A stretch of DNA of 64,000 nt from Spongisporangium articulatum. Lineage in GTDB: Bacteria > Actinomycetota > Actinomycetes > Actinomycetales > Kineosporiaceae. The notes under the pieces are model-generated. The model had not been told where the DNA came from, did not search any database, and saw only the letters and a list, made by a program, of their open reading frames with translations. The translations under genes and the position numbers were made by a program. Below are positions 1-8,593 of this stretch, piece by piece (the first letter of the stretch is position 1; each line of letters starts with the position of its first letter). The DNA lies in contig NZ_JBITLV010000006.1 in assembly GCF_044465595.1 (NCBI RefSeq), forward strand, positions 124,001-188,000, written 5' to 3'.

Positions 1-1041
1 GTCGACGCCGGCTGGGCCCGCCCGGTACAGGCCGACCGGAGCACGGTGCGCGCGGCCTGGCCGCACGTGACGGTGGCCGGGACGGAGCCGGGCGGGGCCG
101 ACGACCCGTCCGCGCGCGGCCGGCTACCCGCGGCCGTGTGGCGGGCGGTCCGGGCCGGTCTCGCGGAAGGGCCCGTCCTGGTGCAGGTCCCGCGGGCGGG
201 GTACGTCCCGACGCTCGCCTGCCAGCAGTGCCGGACGCCGGCCCGCTGCGCCCACTGCCACGGCCCCCTCGGGGCGGGGCTCACCACCCGCGACGCCCCG
301 GCCTGCCGCTGGTGCGGCCGCGACGCGACGGGCTGGGCCTGCCCCGCATGCGGCGGGCGCCGGGTCCGGGCGGTCACCGTCGGGGTGCACCGCACGGCGG
401 AGGAGCTGGGGCGTGGCTTCCCCGGCGTCCCCGTCGTGGTGCCGGCCCCCGGCCAGCCCGCCCCCGACGTCCCGCAGCAGGCCCTGGTGGTGAGCACTCC
501 CGGCCTGGAACCCGCGCCGCCGGGCGCCGGGTACGCGGCGGCCGCGCTGCTCGACGCCCACCAACTGCTGGAGCGGCTCGACCTGCGGGCCGCCGAGGAC
601 GCCCTGCGGCGCTGGCTGGCCGCCGCCGCCCTGGTCAGGCCGCGCGACCAGGGGGGCCGGGTGGTGATCGCGGCGGACCCGCAGTCGCCGCCCGTCCAGG
701 CCCTCGTCCGGCTCGACCCGGCCTGGCATGCGGCCCGGGACCTGGCCGAACGCGCCGAGCTCGGCTTCCCGCCCGCGGCCGCGATGGTGTCGCTGACCGG
801 GCCGGGCGCGGCGGTGCAGGGGTTCGCCGACCTGGCCCGCCTCCCCGAGGGCGCCGACCGGCTCGGCCCCATTCCGCTGGAGGACGCCCAGGGGCCCACG
901 GGCGACGTCCGGCTGCTCCTGCGCGCCGCGCGGGCCGACCGCGCCGCGCTGGCCCGGGCCGTCGCGCAGGCGGCGTCGGTGCGCAGCGCCCGGCGCGAGG
1001 TGGCCGTCAGGGTGCAGGTCGACCCGGACCGGATCGGCTGA
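1..1041 (+). CDS. priA: Primosomal protein N' (PriA-like), C-terminal part, 5' end outside the window
   Basis: The frame is open from the first base, so the start lies upstream; 346 residues are visible. The clearest mark is a run of four CxxC knuckles (CQQC, CAHC, CRWC, CPAC) between about 220 and 355, the two zinc sites of PriA that contact other primosome proteins. A typical PriA C-terminal region follows, with a LGPIPLEDAQG-like stretch. PriA restarts replication at stalled forks. From family knowledge, actinobacterial PriA proteins usually lack an intact helicase ATPase core and are annotated as probable PriA; that part cannot be judged here. The next gene downstream of priA in many actinobacteria is fmt; here 7.5 kb of other genes lies between. 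The last 35 bases overlap the end of the convergent orphan gene. Confidence 0.85.
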   Translation, partial: VDAGWARPVQADRSTVRAAWPHVTVAGTEPGGADDPSARGRLPAAVWRAVRAGLAEGPVLVQVPRAGYVPTLACQQCRTPARCAHCHGPLGAGLTTRDAPACRWCGRDATGWACPACGGRRVRAVTVGVHRTAEELGRGFPGVPVVVPAPGQPAPDVPQQALVVSTPGLEPAPPGAGYAAAALLDAHQLLERLDLRAAEDALRRWLAAAALVRPRDQGGRVVIAADPQSPPVQALVRLDPAWHAARDLAERAELGFPPAAAMVSLTGPGAAVQGFADLARLPEGADRLGPIPLEDAQGPTGDVRLLLRAARADRAALARAVAQAASVRSARREVAVRVQVDPDRIG

Positions 1042-4000
1042 CCCCGTCCGAGGCGGGGTCGGGGTTGGAGGCGGGGTCGGGTTTGGAGGCGGGGTCGGGT
1101 TCGGAGGCGGGGTCGGGTTCGGAGGCCGGCTCGGGCAGGGTGAGCGTCCGGTCCGTCGGGGCGGGCCGCGGCTCGGGGCGGGTGAGCAACTGGATGCTCA
1201 CGTGGGCCTTGGCCGCCTGCCGCGCGCCGAGGTCGGCCAGGGTCGCCTGCGCGTAGGCCCGGGTCAGCACCCGCCGGGCCGAAGCCTCCACCCGCTCGAG
1301 GGCCTCGTCGGTGAACTGGTCGGCCTCGGCGTCGGGAAGGACCACCATGAAACGGCTTTCGGCGATCCGGCCGTCGGCCACCTCGGTGTGCAGGTAGACG
1401 ATCTGCAACTCGGCGGCCTGGCGCGGGGTACCCGTGATGTCGCCGAAGCCGCGGGCCAGCTCGGCCGTCAGCTCCGAGAGCAGGCGGGGCCGGTCGCTGT
1501 AGCGGGTGTGCACCCGCAGCAGCACGCCGTCCGCGGCGAACTCGCCGAGCTGCGTTGTGGCCAGGTGCTCGTCGACCAGCAGTTGCCCGTCCACCGGCGT
1601 CGGCTCGCGGGCCACGGTGGGGGCCGCCGGGTCCGGGTGCCGGCCGAGCATGAAGACGAGCGCCGCGCCGTGCAGCCGGGCCGTGGTGAGGCCCGCGAGC
1701 AGGACGTCGGGGTGCTCGTTCTCGAACACCTGCAGCAGCTTCTCCTCGACGTCGGTGTGGACGTAGTCGTAGGCGGCCAGGCTGACCCAGCCCGGGTCGT
1801 CGTCCTCACGCTCCGGGAGCCCGTCGCCGACCGTGCGCGTCACGTCGAGGTCCACCGGGCGGATGGTGACGGTCGTCGCGGCGTGCTGGGTGCCGAGGAA
1901 CCGCCGGGGCGGGGTCTGGGTCGACATGTCGACGAGCAGGTCGAAGCCGCGGTGCATCGCCGGGCCGACCCCGGTCGAGATGCCCGACAGCAGGTCACCG
2001 ACGCGGACGATCTCGTCGGCGCGGACCCCGATCCGGATCCGCGCCCAGCGCCGGGTCGGGTCGCCGCCGCGGGGCGCGGGGGCGGGCATCTGCACGTCGA
2101 GCAGGAACATCTGGAGCTGCACGACGACGTCGAGGAGGGTGCGGACCGGGTGACCGGCCAGCGGCAGGAACACGTCGGCCGGGAACCCGAGGTGCACGTC
2201 GACCGTGCTGATCGGGGTCTCGTTGACGATCAGGCGGTCCACGTCGAGGTAGACCGGGCGGATGTCCTCGCCCAGCTGCTCGCGGGCCGGTTCCTCCCGG
2301 AAGACCATGAAGGTGAGCGAGCTGTTGGCCGTGCCGGCCCGCAGCACGGCCAGGATGTTGGCGGCCAGGTGCTCGGCCGGGTCGTCACCGCTGGGGTCGC
2401 CCTGGCCGGGGTCGATGGTGGCGGGGGCGCCGGGGGTGAGGCCGTCCGGGGCGGCGCCGGAGCCGTTGGTCGCGTCGACCCGGGCGGCCAGCGTCGAGCG
2501 GGCGGTCTCGACCCGGTTCCTGAACTCCTGTCGCCAGCGGGCCAGCCCACGCTCGACGACGGGGGCGGGGCTCAGCTGGTCGATGCCGGTGATCAGGTCG
2601 CCGATCCCGGCCCCGGTCTGGGGGATGACGTAGGCGTGCGCGGTGGCGCCGAGGACGAGCGCACCGGCCGTCGTGCTGCGCCACCAGGCGGAGTGCACGA
2701 CGTCCGTGCGGCCGTAGTCGAGCAGCGCCCCGGTGCGCAGCGTGAGCGTGGGCTCGGTGTCGTGCCGCCAGGGCCGGCCGGTCAGGGCGGGCAGGAACAT
2801 CACGACCAGCAGCACCGACTGGACGGCGAGCGCGACGAGCGACGTCCACGCCGGCACGTCCCGGAAGGCCAGCAGGATGCCCAGGACGACGGTCGGCAGG
2901 ACGGACAGCACCACCATCCAGGAGCCCGACGAGACGATCAGCCCGCGCAGCGACGACTTGTCCGGGCTGGAGATGCGTGAGGCCTGGATGGCCGCGAACA
3001 GGGTGAGCACGCTGGCCAGGACCTGGGCGTCGCCGTGGTCGGAGTCGGTGCCCAGCCAGCGACCGGCCAGCACGAGCGTGCCGAGCAGGACGACGCTCAG
3101 GAACGCGGCCAGGCGGGCGGCCCGCAGCGGGGCCGAGGCGTCCGCCTTCAGGTAGAGGTGCACCCGGGCCCGGCGGGCGGTGGCCCGCACGGACCGGTTC
3201 TCCACCGCCGGGAGCCGGACGTGCGCGCGGTGCGGGCTGACGGTGCCGCTGCTGGCGGTGCGCCGGTACACCGGTCGGGACCCGGGGGTGATGCCGACCG
3301 CCTGCCGGTACTCCCGCGCGGCGGCGGCCGCCGCGGTCGCCACGTCGTGGTGGGGGCCGAACTCGAGCTTGCGCACCCGGTCGAGCGCCTGGCGGAAGGT
3401 GGCCAGGGCGGCGGGCATCCCGTCCGGGCCGATCTCGTGCATGACGGTGTCCTCGCCGGTGCGCACGCCGGAGGCGTAGTGGCGGTAGGTGTCCCGGGCC
3501 GCCTCCATCCGGTTCAGCGTGAGGTCGACCAGGCACCGGGCCACGGGTTCGGACAGCGGGTCCGGCGGCGACAGCTGTCGGCTCAGCTCCTCGAGGTCGG
3601 CCAGTGCTGGGGGTTGCAGGACCTCGATCTCGCCGGACACGGAGGAGCTGCTGCGGCCGGGGGCGAAGGAGAGTCCCGAGGGCAGGTCGACGATGACCGT
3701 GTTCTCGGCGTCCGTGGTGGGCAGCAGCAGGTCGATGTTCAGGCGGGCGCGCGGGCCGTACGGGCGGCGGCGGCGCTCGCGGGCCAACGGCCGCCCGACG
3801 ACGTCCACCGAGAAGACCGCGGACGTCGTCTGCGGGTCCTCACCGACGACCACCAGCATGGACGGCGCCCGCAGGGCGTCCACGATCTGCGCCGCCCGCT
3901 GCAGCAGGACGACGTTGCGGTCGGGGGCGCCGTGCGAGCCGGCGTCCGACCCCGCCTCGATGCCGTGCACGAACTGCAGCAGCGCCGAGCGGGCCTGCTG

Positions 4001-4675
4001 GATCCGCGTCTCGCGGTAGCCGGCCTCCACCTCGTTGGCGACGAACCCGTCGGTCGCCAGCGGCGCCGGGTCGGGGTCGGGGTCGCGCAGCACGCGGAAG
4101 AGGGCGGCGCTGAACAGGAGTCGCTGCTCCCGGCGCAGGTGGGTGGGGAACAGCTGCGGGTCCCGGACCATGACCGGCGCCATGTTCATGATGATCTCGG
4201 CGAGGGCCGCCGCGGCCCACCGGCGCGCCTCGGACTGCGGCACCGACGGCAGGATCGTGCCGCCCGCGTCGCGGACGGCAGGCAGCGGGGCCAGGCGGTC
4301 GCGGTCGGCCGCGGGGTCGTCCTGCGCGTCGGCGGACGGCGGGGGCAGCAGCGCCAGCGGCAGCCAGAGCCGCTCGGTCCGGTTGTGGAACGCCTCGTGC
4401 GAGATCCGGCCCAGGTCGACGTGGATCCGCAGCCGGGTGTCGAAGGAGTCGGCGGCCTGGAGGGTCACGATCTCCCGGGTGGCGCGGATCCACTCGTCGT
4501 TGGCGCCGAGGTAGAGCAGCTCACGGCCGAGCCGGGAGTCCTCGTCGAACTGGATCTCCTGGGAGGCGAACTCGTCCATCCCGACCTGGGCCAGCGCGCG
4601 CCGGACCAGCCGCGCCATCCGGGTGGGCATCGTCGCCGGCGCCCGCGTACCGGGCGGCTCCCCGTGAGGCCACAT
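1007..4675 (-). CDS. Orphan 1222-residue membrane protein with a C-terminal ACT-like stretch
   Basis: I do not recognise this family. The ATG at 4675 is chosen because the frame upstream is only a shadow of the ABC permease gene; ATGs at 4630 and nearby (residue 16 or 20) are alternatives. Residues 1-510 look soluble and cytoplasmic. About five hydrophobic segments follow (roughly 519-540, 550-566, 577-603, 609-630, 668-685), then a second soluble part of about 530 residues. Residues 1048-1112 (core VHTRYSDRPRLLSELTAELA, then strands ending SRFMVVLPDAEA) resemble a beta-alpha-beta ACT domain, where a D-R-P-x-L-L turn binds small ligands. The protein ends in a low-complexity (EPDPAS)n tail. 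Its 3' end overlaps priA by 35 bases tail to tail. It is upstream of no obvious partner; the importer genes behind it run in the same direction, 50 bases away, so the two could share a transcript. Function unknown. Confidence 0.75.
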   Translation of the reverse strand: MWPHGEPPGTRAPATMPTRMARLVRRALAQVGMDEFASQEIQFDEDSRLGRELLYLGANDEWIRATREIVTLQAADSFDTRLRIHVDLGRISHEAFHNRTERLWLPLALLPPPSADAQDDPAADRDRLAPLPAVRDAGGTILPSVPQSEARRWAAAALAEIIMNMAPVMVRDPQLFPTHLRREQRLLFSAALFRVLRDPDPDPAPLATDGFVANEVEAGYRETRIQQARSALLQFVHGIEAGSDAGSHGAPDRNVVLLQRAAQIVDALRAPSMLVVVGEDPQTTSAVFSVDVVGRPLARERRRRPYGPRARLNIDLLLPTTDAENTVIVDLPSGLSFAPGRSSSSVSGEIEVLQPPALADLEELSRQLSPPDPLSEPVARCLVDLTLNRMEAARDTYRHYASGVRTGEDTVMHEIGPDGMPAALATFRQALDRVRKLEFGPHHDVATAAAAAAREYRQAVGITPGSRPVYRRTASSGTVSPHRAHVRLPAVENRSVRATARRARVHLYLKADASAPLRAARLAAFLSVVLLGTLVLAGRWLGTDSDHGDAQVLASVLTLFAAIQASRISSPDKSSLRGLIVSSGSWMVVLSVLPTVVLGILLAFRDVPAWTSLVALAVQSVLLVVMFLPALTGRPWRHDTEPTLTLRTGALLDYGRTDVVHSAWWRSTTAGALVLGATAHAYVIPQTGAGIGDLITGIDQLSPAPVVERGLARWRQEFRNRVETARSTLAARVDATNGSGAAPDGLTPGAPATIDPGQGDPSGDDPAEHLAANILAVLRAGTANSSLTFMVFREEPAREQLGEDIRPVYLDVDRLIVNETPISTVDVHLGFPADVFLPLAGHPVRTLLDVVVQLQMFLLDVQMPAPAPRGGDPTRRWARIRIGVRADEIVRVGDLLSGISTGVGPAMHRGFDLLVDMSTQTPPRRFLGTQHAATTVTIRPVDLDVTRTVGDGLPEREDDDPGWVSLAAYDYVHTDVEEKLLQVFENEHPDVLLAGLTTARLHGAALVFMLGRHPDPAAPTVAREPTPVDGQLLVDEHLATTQLGEFAADGVLLRVHTRYSDRPRLLSELTAELARGFGDITGTPRQAAELQIVYLHTEVADGRIAESRFMVVLPDAEADQFTDEALERVEASARRVLTRAYAQATLADLGARQAAKAHVSIQLLTRPEPRPAPTDRTLTLPEPASEPDPASEPDPASKPDPASNPDPASDGVSRSGPGRPAP
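1050..1139. repeat. 18-bp tandem repeat, five units, coding a Pro/Asp-rich tail
   Basis: Units begin at 1050, 1068, 1086, 1104 and 1122, each close to GAGGCGGGGTCGGGTTCG; the last is the most diverged. On the minus strand they encode the EPDPAS-type hexapeptide tail of the 1222-residue protein. The unit length is a multiple of three, so copy-number change would keep the frame. Confidence 0.9.
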
Positions 4676-4725
4676 CGCTCGAGCATAGGGGGACGAATGC
4701 CCTCCGTGACGCTCCTTGACGGGGC

Positions 4726-5625
4726 CTAGTGCGCTTCGGGGGCGGGGCCGTAGCGGGCGAGGACGAACGCCTCGAACAGGCCGACGATCGTGTACAGCAC
4801 GATCGACGTGCCGGTCAGCACCGCGATGTTGGCCCACACGTCGGCGTACTTGAAGCTCGGGATGTCGGTGATGATCTGCCCGCCCGTGCCTTGCCCGGTG
4901 GCCAGCCACTCGGCGACCAGGGCGCCGATGAGGGCCCCGGGCACCGAGATCCGCGCGGCCGCGAAGATCGACGGCAGGGCGGTCGGGAAGGCCACCTTGC
5001 GCAGCGCCGTCCAGTTGCTGCCGCCGTACGCGACGACCAGGTCGCGCGTCTGCGGAGCCACCGAACGCAACCCGAACACGATGGTGACCAGGGCCGGGAA
5101 GAAGACGACGATGCCCGCGATCACGGCCACCCCCCACAGGCCGCGGCCGAAGATCAGCACGATGATCGGGGTCATCGCGACCAGCGGCACGGACCGCAGC
5201 AGCATGGCGATCGGCATGAACGCCTGCTCGACGCTGCGGTAGAGCACGAACAGGATCGCCACCACCACGGCCGCGGCCATCCCGCCGACGAACCCGTAGG
5301 CGGCGTCCTTCAGGGTGATGCCCAGTGCGGACAGCACCGACGAGCGGTTGTCGGCCGCGGCCTCGACCGTGAACAGGTACTCGTACACGGCTTTCGGGCT
5401 CTTGCCGAGCAGCGGGTTGATGTCGAACGCCTTGAGGAAGAGGGCCCAGGCCCCGACCGCCACGACGCCGGAGACGACGAGCGGCGAGAACGCCCGCCAG
5501 CTACCGATGGCCCATACCCGCAGGGCCGAACGGGTCGGCCCGCCGTCGGGCAGCGGCGGCTGGGCGATGGCGTCCTCCTCGTGGGCGAACGCTGCCATCG
5601 AGCCGGCCGTGGTGTTGTCGCTCAT
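4726..5625 (-). CDS. NitT/TauT-type ABC importer, permease subunit 2
   Basis: This is a 299-residue inner-membrane permease of the SsuC/TauC/ThiX type. Six hydrophobic segments are visible, starting with FSPLVVSGVVAVGAWALFL, and the EAA cytoplasmic loop that docks the ATPase reads YGGSNWTALRKVAFPTALP. The ATG at 5625 overlaps the stop of the preceding permease gene by one base (TGATG), so translation is probably coupled. It is the last gene of the four-gene importer operon read right to left from 8437. The cargo is not shown by the sequence; sulfonates, nitrate, pyrimidine precursors and flavin-like compounds are all carried by this family. Confidence 0.88.
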   Translation of the reverse strand: MSDNTTAGSMAAFAHEEDAIAQPPLPDGGPTRSALRVWAIGSWRAFSPLVVSGVVAVGAWALFLKAFDINPLLGKSPKAVYEYLFTVEAAADNRSSVLSALGITLKDAAYGFVGGMAAAVVVAILFVLYRSVEQAFMPIAMLLRSVPLVAMTPIIVLIFGRGLWGVAVIAGIVVFFPALVTIVFGLRSVAPQTRDLVVAYGGSNWTALRKVAFPTALPSIFAAARISVPGALIGALVAEWLATGQGTGGQIITDIPSFKYADVWANIAVLTGTSIVLYTIVGLFEAFVLARYGPAPEAH

Positions 5626-6461
5626 CAGGCGCCTCCCGCCGAACCGGACGACCAGGGGGTGACGAAGCGGGCGATGACCGCGAAGACCGCGTAGCCCAGG
5701 CCCGCCAGGCCGCCGGTCACGAAGGCCAGCGCCCAGGTGCGCTCGACCAGGAAGTGCTGCTGGGCGACGGTCAGGGCGACGCCGAGCCCGTTGTCGATGC
5801 CGCCCAGGTATTCGCCGATGATCGCGCCCAGCATCGCGGCCGGTGCCGCGATCTTCAGCGCGGACAGGATGGCGGGCAGCGCGGCGATCGCGCGGACCTT
5901 CACCAGCTGCTGCCAGCGGCCTCCGCCGTACGCCTCGATCAGGTTCAGGCTCGTCTTGTCGGCCGCCTTCAAGCCGAGCAGCGAGCCGATCAGCGTGGTG
6001 AAGAAGACGGAGATCGCGGCCAGGAAGATGGTCGGGGTCCGGCCGCCGAAGATGACCAGGATGATCGGCCCGATGGCGGTCAGCGGCATGCAGTAGCTGA
6101 TCACGGCCAGCTGGGTGGCGACCGGTTCGAGGGGCGGCAGCAGCAGCACGAGCACGGCCACGGCGAGCGCGGCCACGTTGCCCCACAGGAAGCCCTTGCC
6201 GGCGCCCGCCAGCGTGATCGAGGCGTTGGACCAGTAGAAGTCCCACCCGTCCTCGGGGAACTGGGCGACCACCTCCCACGGGGTGGGGACGGCCTTCGTG
6301 GAGCGCAGCAGCGTGTCGGCCAGCAACCACCACAGGGCGATCAGCCCGACGGTGCCGAGCAGGCCGCCCAGCCACTGCGGACGTTCGCGGGGCTCCCGCG
6401 CCGCGGCCGCAGCGGCCGGGGCGTCGGGGGCCTGGGGGGCCTCGGGCGCCGAGACCGCCAT
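5625..6461 (-). CDS. NitT/TauT-type ABC importer, permease subunit 1
   Basis: This is a 278-residue permease homologous to the next one in the operon. After an Ala/Pro-rich cytoplasmic N-terminus the first membrane helix is LLGTVGLIALWWLLADTLL; the EAA loop is YGGGRWQQLVKVRAIAALP. Two different permeases suggest a heterodimeric membrane pore, less common than the homodimer usual in this family. The ATG at 6461 overlaps the ATPase stop by one base, and the stop at 5625 overlaps the next start by one base, so the three genes are tightly coupled. Confidence 0.88.
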   Translation of the reverse strand: MAVSAPEAPQAPDAPAAAAAAREPRERPQWLGGLLGTVGLIALWWLLADTLLRSTKAVPTPWEVVAQFPEDGWDFYWSNASITLAGAGKGFLWGNVAALAVAVLVLLLPPLEPVATQLAVISYCMPLTAIGPIILVIFGGRTPTIFLAAISVFFTTLIGSLLGLKAADKTSLNLIEAYGGGRWQQLVKVRAIAALPAILSALKIAAPAAMLGAIIGEYLGGIDNGLGVALTVAQQHFLVERTWALAFVTGGLAGLGYAVFAVIARFVTPWSSGSAGGA

Positions 6462-7294
6462 CAGTGCCCACCCATGGCGGCGCCGCCCTTGCCGAACAGC
6501 AGGTCGGACAGCTGGTCGTGGTAGGCGTGGAACTCCGGAGTCCGCTGCATCTCCGGCACCCGGGGGCGGGGCAGGTCGATGTCGACGACCTCGACGATCC
6601 GGCCCGGGCGCGGGCTCATCACCGCGACGGTGTCGGACAGGAAGATCGCCTCGCTGATGCCGTGGGTGACCATCAGCGTGGTGGCGGGCTTCTCGGTCCA
6701 GATCCGCAGCAGCTCGAGGTTCAGGCGCTGCCGGGTCATGTCGTCGAGGGCCCCGAACGGCTCGTCGAGCAGCAGCACCGAGGGTTTGACGACGAGCGAG
6801 CGGGCGATCGAGACGCGCTGCCGCATCCCGCCGGACAGCTGGGCCGGCTTGGCCTTCTCGAAGCCCTTCAATCCGACGAGCTCGATCAGCTCCTCGATGA
6901 AGCCCGGATCCGGCTTGATGCCCGAGATCTCGAGCGGCAGGCGGATGTTCGACGTCACCGACCGCCAGGGCAGCAGGGCGCTGTCCTGGAAGGCGATCCC
7001 GAGCTCGTGGTGCCGGCGCAGTTCCAGCGGTGTCTCGCCGTTGACGAGAGCGACGCCACCGGTGGGCTTCTCGAGCCCGGCCAGGATGCGCAGGATGGTG
7101 GACTTGCCGCACCCCGAAGGACCGAGCAGGGACAGGAACGATCCCTGCCCGGTCTTCAGGTTGGCGTCGTGCAACGCGGTCACCGAGCGGCGACCCATCG
7201 TGAAGGTCTTGTTCAGACCCTGAAGGTCGATCCCCGTCCCGAGAATCCTTCCGTGGGCGTCGAGTTCAGGCGCTTCCGAGGTTTCGGAGGTCAC
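6461..7294 (-). CDS. NitT/TauT-type ABC importer, ATP-binding subunit
   Basis: This 277-residue ATPase has all expected motifs in order: Walker A GPSGCGKST, Q-loop in AFQDSALLPW, signature LSGGMRQRVSIARSL, Walker B VLLLDEPFGALD and the H-loop in LMVTHGISEA. It energises the two permeases encoded directly after it. The PFGALDDMTR segment is typical of the SsuB/TauB/ThiZ group. The start at 7294 is the ATG nearest the SBP gene, leaving a 45-base gap behind the SBP stop. Confidence 0.92.
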   Translation of the reverse strand: MTSETSEAPELDAHGRILGTGIDLQGLNKTFTMGRRSVTALHDANLKTGQGSFLSLLGPSGCGKSTILRILAGLEKPTGGVALVNGETPLELRRHHELGIAFQDSALLPWRSVTSNIRLPLEISGIKPDPGFIEELIELVGLKGFEKAKPAQLSGGMRQRVSIARSLVVKPSVLLLDEPFGALDDMTRQRLNLELLRIWTEKPATTLMVTHGISEAIFLSDTVAVMSPRPGRIVEVVDIDLPRPRVPEMQRTPEFHAYHDQLSDLLFGKGGAAMGGH

Positions 7295-7339
7295 GATGGC
7301 TCCCTGTCGGTGACGTTGCGGAACGTGCGGGCGGGAGGA

Positions 7340-8437
7340 TCAGCCGATGAGCGTCTTGTCGGCCTCGTAGATCTCCTTGAGGAGGCTGAGGTCGAACAGC
7401 TTGTCGGCGGTGATGGTCTGACCCGAGCGGCCCAGTGCCTCGATGTTGGAGGCGACCAGCTCGTCGGTCATCGTGAAGAGACCGTTGGCCTTGGTGTCGT
7501 CGGTCTGGATCAGCTTGGCCTGTGCCTCGGCCTCCTTCTGCTGCTCCGCCAGGTCGAGCTTCTGGTCCTTGCCGTACTTGTTCACGGCCAGGTCGGCGGT
7601 CTTGGCCGGGTCGGCCAGCGCGTCCTTCCAGCCCTTGATCTCGGCGGTCAGGTACGCCTTGAGCTTCTCCCGGTTGTCGTCGATCTCCGACTGCAGCACG
7701 GTGAAGGTCTCGGCCACCAGGGGCAGGCCGTTGTCGGCGAAGCTGAGCGTCTCGTTCTTGAAGCCGCTCTCGGCCAGGGTGATGGGCTCGTTGGTCAGGT
7801 AGGCGGTGAAGCCGTCGACCTCGCCGGTCGTGAGCACCGTGGGGTCGAACTGCACCGGGACGATCTTCAGCTTCGACTTGTCGATGCCGTTGGCCTTCAG
7901 GAAGCCCTCGAAGATCGAGGTGTTGGCGGCCTGCACGCCGATCTTCTTGCCGATCATGTCCTGCGGCGTCTTGATCGGGCTCTTGGCCGGCGACACGATG
8001 CAGAACGGGTTCTTCTGGAAGGTCGCACCGATGATCTTCAGCGTGGCGCCCTCGGCGATCGCGGCGGCCGTGGTGGGCGGTGCGGAGAGACCGACCAGGG
8101 CCTTGCCGCTCTGCACGGCGCCCTCGGCCGACGTCGGGCCGGCGATCAGGTTGACGCTGGAGAAGCCCCCCGCCTTGTAGTAGCCGTTCTCGATCGCGAA
8201 GTACTCGCCGCCGAACTCGATGTTCTTGATCCAGGACAGCTGCACGGACAGGTCGCCGTAGTCGGCGGCACCGCCCGAGGCGCTCGGGCTGGAGTCGGAG
8301 TCGGACCCGCACGCGGCCAGCAGGGGCGCGCCGAGCGCGGCGACCGCGCCGGCCTGGAGGAGACGGCGGCGGCCCAGCTGCGCGCCCGCGGGGACGACGA
8401 GGCCGGACGGCGTGCGGGAGCTACGGAAGGCGGACAT
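7340..8437 (-). CDS. NitT/TauT-type substrate-binding lipoprotein (NMT1/THI5-like)
   Basis: This is a 365-residue extracytoplasmic binding protein and first gene of the importer operon. Its N-terminus carries a twin-arginine-type signal (RRRLLQAGAVAALG) and a lipobox LLAAC, so it should be exported folded and anchored to the membrane by lipid. The mature part opens with LSWIKNIEFGGEYFAIENGY, the pattern of NMT1-like binding proteins such as ThiY, RibY and SsuA. The ligand cannot be read off; hydroxymethylpyrimidine-like or riboflavin-like ligands are possible alternatives to sulfonates, but no TPP or FMN riboswitch precedes the gene. Confidence 0.88.
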   Translation of the reverse strand: MSAFRSSRTPSGLVVPAGAQLGRRRLLQAGAVAALGAPLLAACGSDSDSSPSASGGAADYGDLSVQLSWIKNIEFGGEYFAIENGYYKAGGFSSVNLIAGPTSAEGAVQSGKALVGLSAPPTTAAAIAEGATLKIIGATFQKNPFCIVSPAKSPIKTPQDMIGKKIGVQAANTSIFEGFLKANGIDKSKLKIVPVQFDPTVLTTGEVDGFTAYLTNEPITLAESGFKNETLSFADNGLPLVAETFTVLQSEIDDNREKLKAYLTAEIKGWKDALADPAKTADLAVNKYGKDQKLDLAEQQKEAEAQAKLIQTDDTKANGLFTMTDELVASNIEALGRSGQTITADKLFDLSLLKEIYEADKTLIG

Positions 8438-8593
8438 CTTGCTCCGATCGGTACGCGGAGAGGCTGGTCGCAGGCGCGATCGCCCCAGGGACGGCCGACG
8501 ATAGGTAGGACCAGTTGCCTGCAGATTTCGGCGTGTTCCGAGGTGGTTACCTACTGGGCTCGAGACGGCAACGCCGCTCCGTAGGATGGGGCC
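8438..8593. other. Divergent promoter region between the importer and fmt
   Basis: The 156 bases separate the two divergent operons. The short inverted pair TAGGTA (near 8502-8507) and TACCTA (near 8550) could be an operator. The fmt -10 box lies at its right end. No known riboswitch motif is seen on either strand. Confidence 0.4.
8582..8587 (+). promoter_or_regulatory. -10 box of fmt, predicts a leaderless mRNA
   Basis: TAGGAT ends six bases before the fmt ATG, which places the predicted transcription start on the A of the ATG. No Shine-Dalgarno sequence is present. Confidence 0.55.

Noticed and set aside
4676..5137. N-terminal extension of the 1222-residue protein by 154 residues
   Set aside because: The extension lies over the ABC permease gene in another frame and is low-complexity; the permease is the real gene there.
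8438..8530. A TPP or FMN riboswitch in front of the NMT1-like binding protein
   Set aside because: Neither the TPP core (CTGAGA) nor the FMN core is present on the minus strand.
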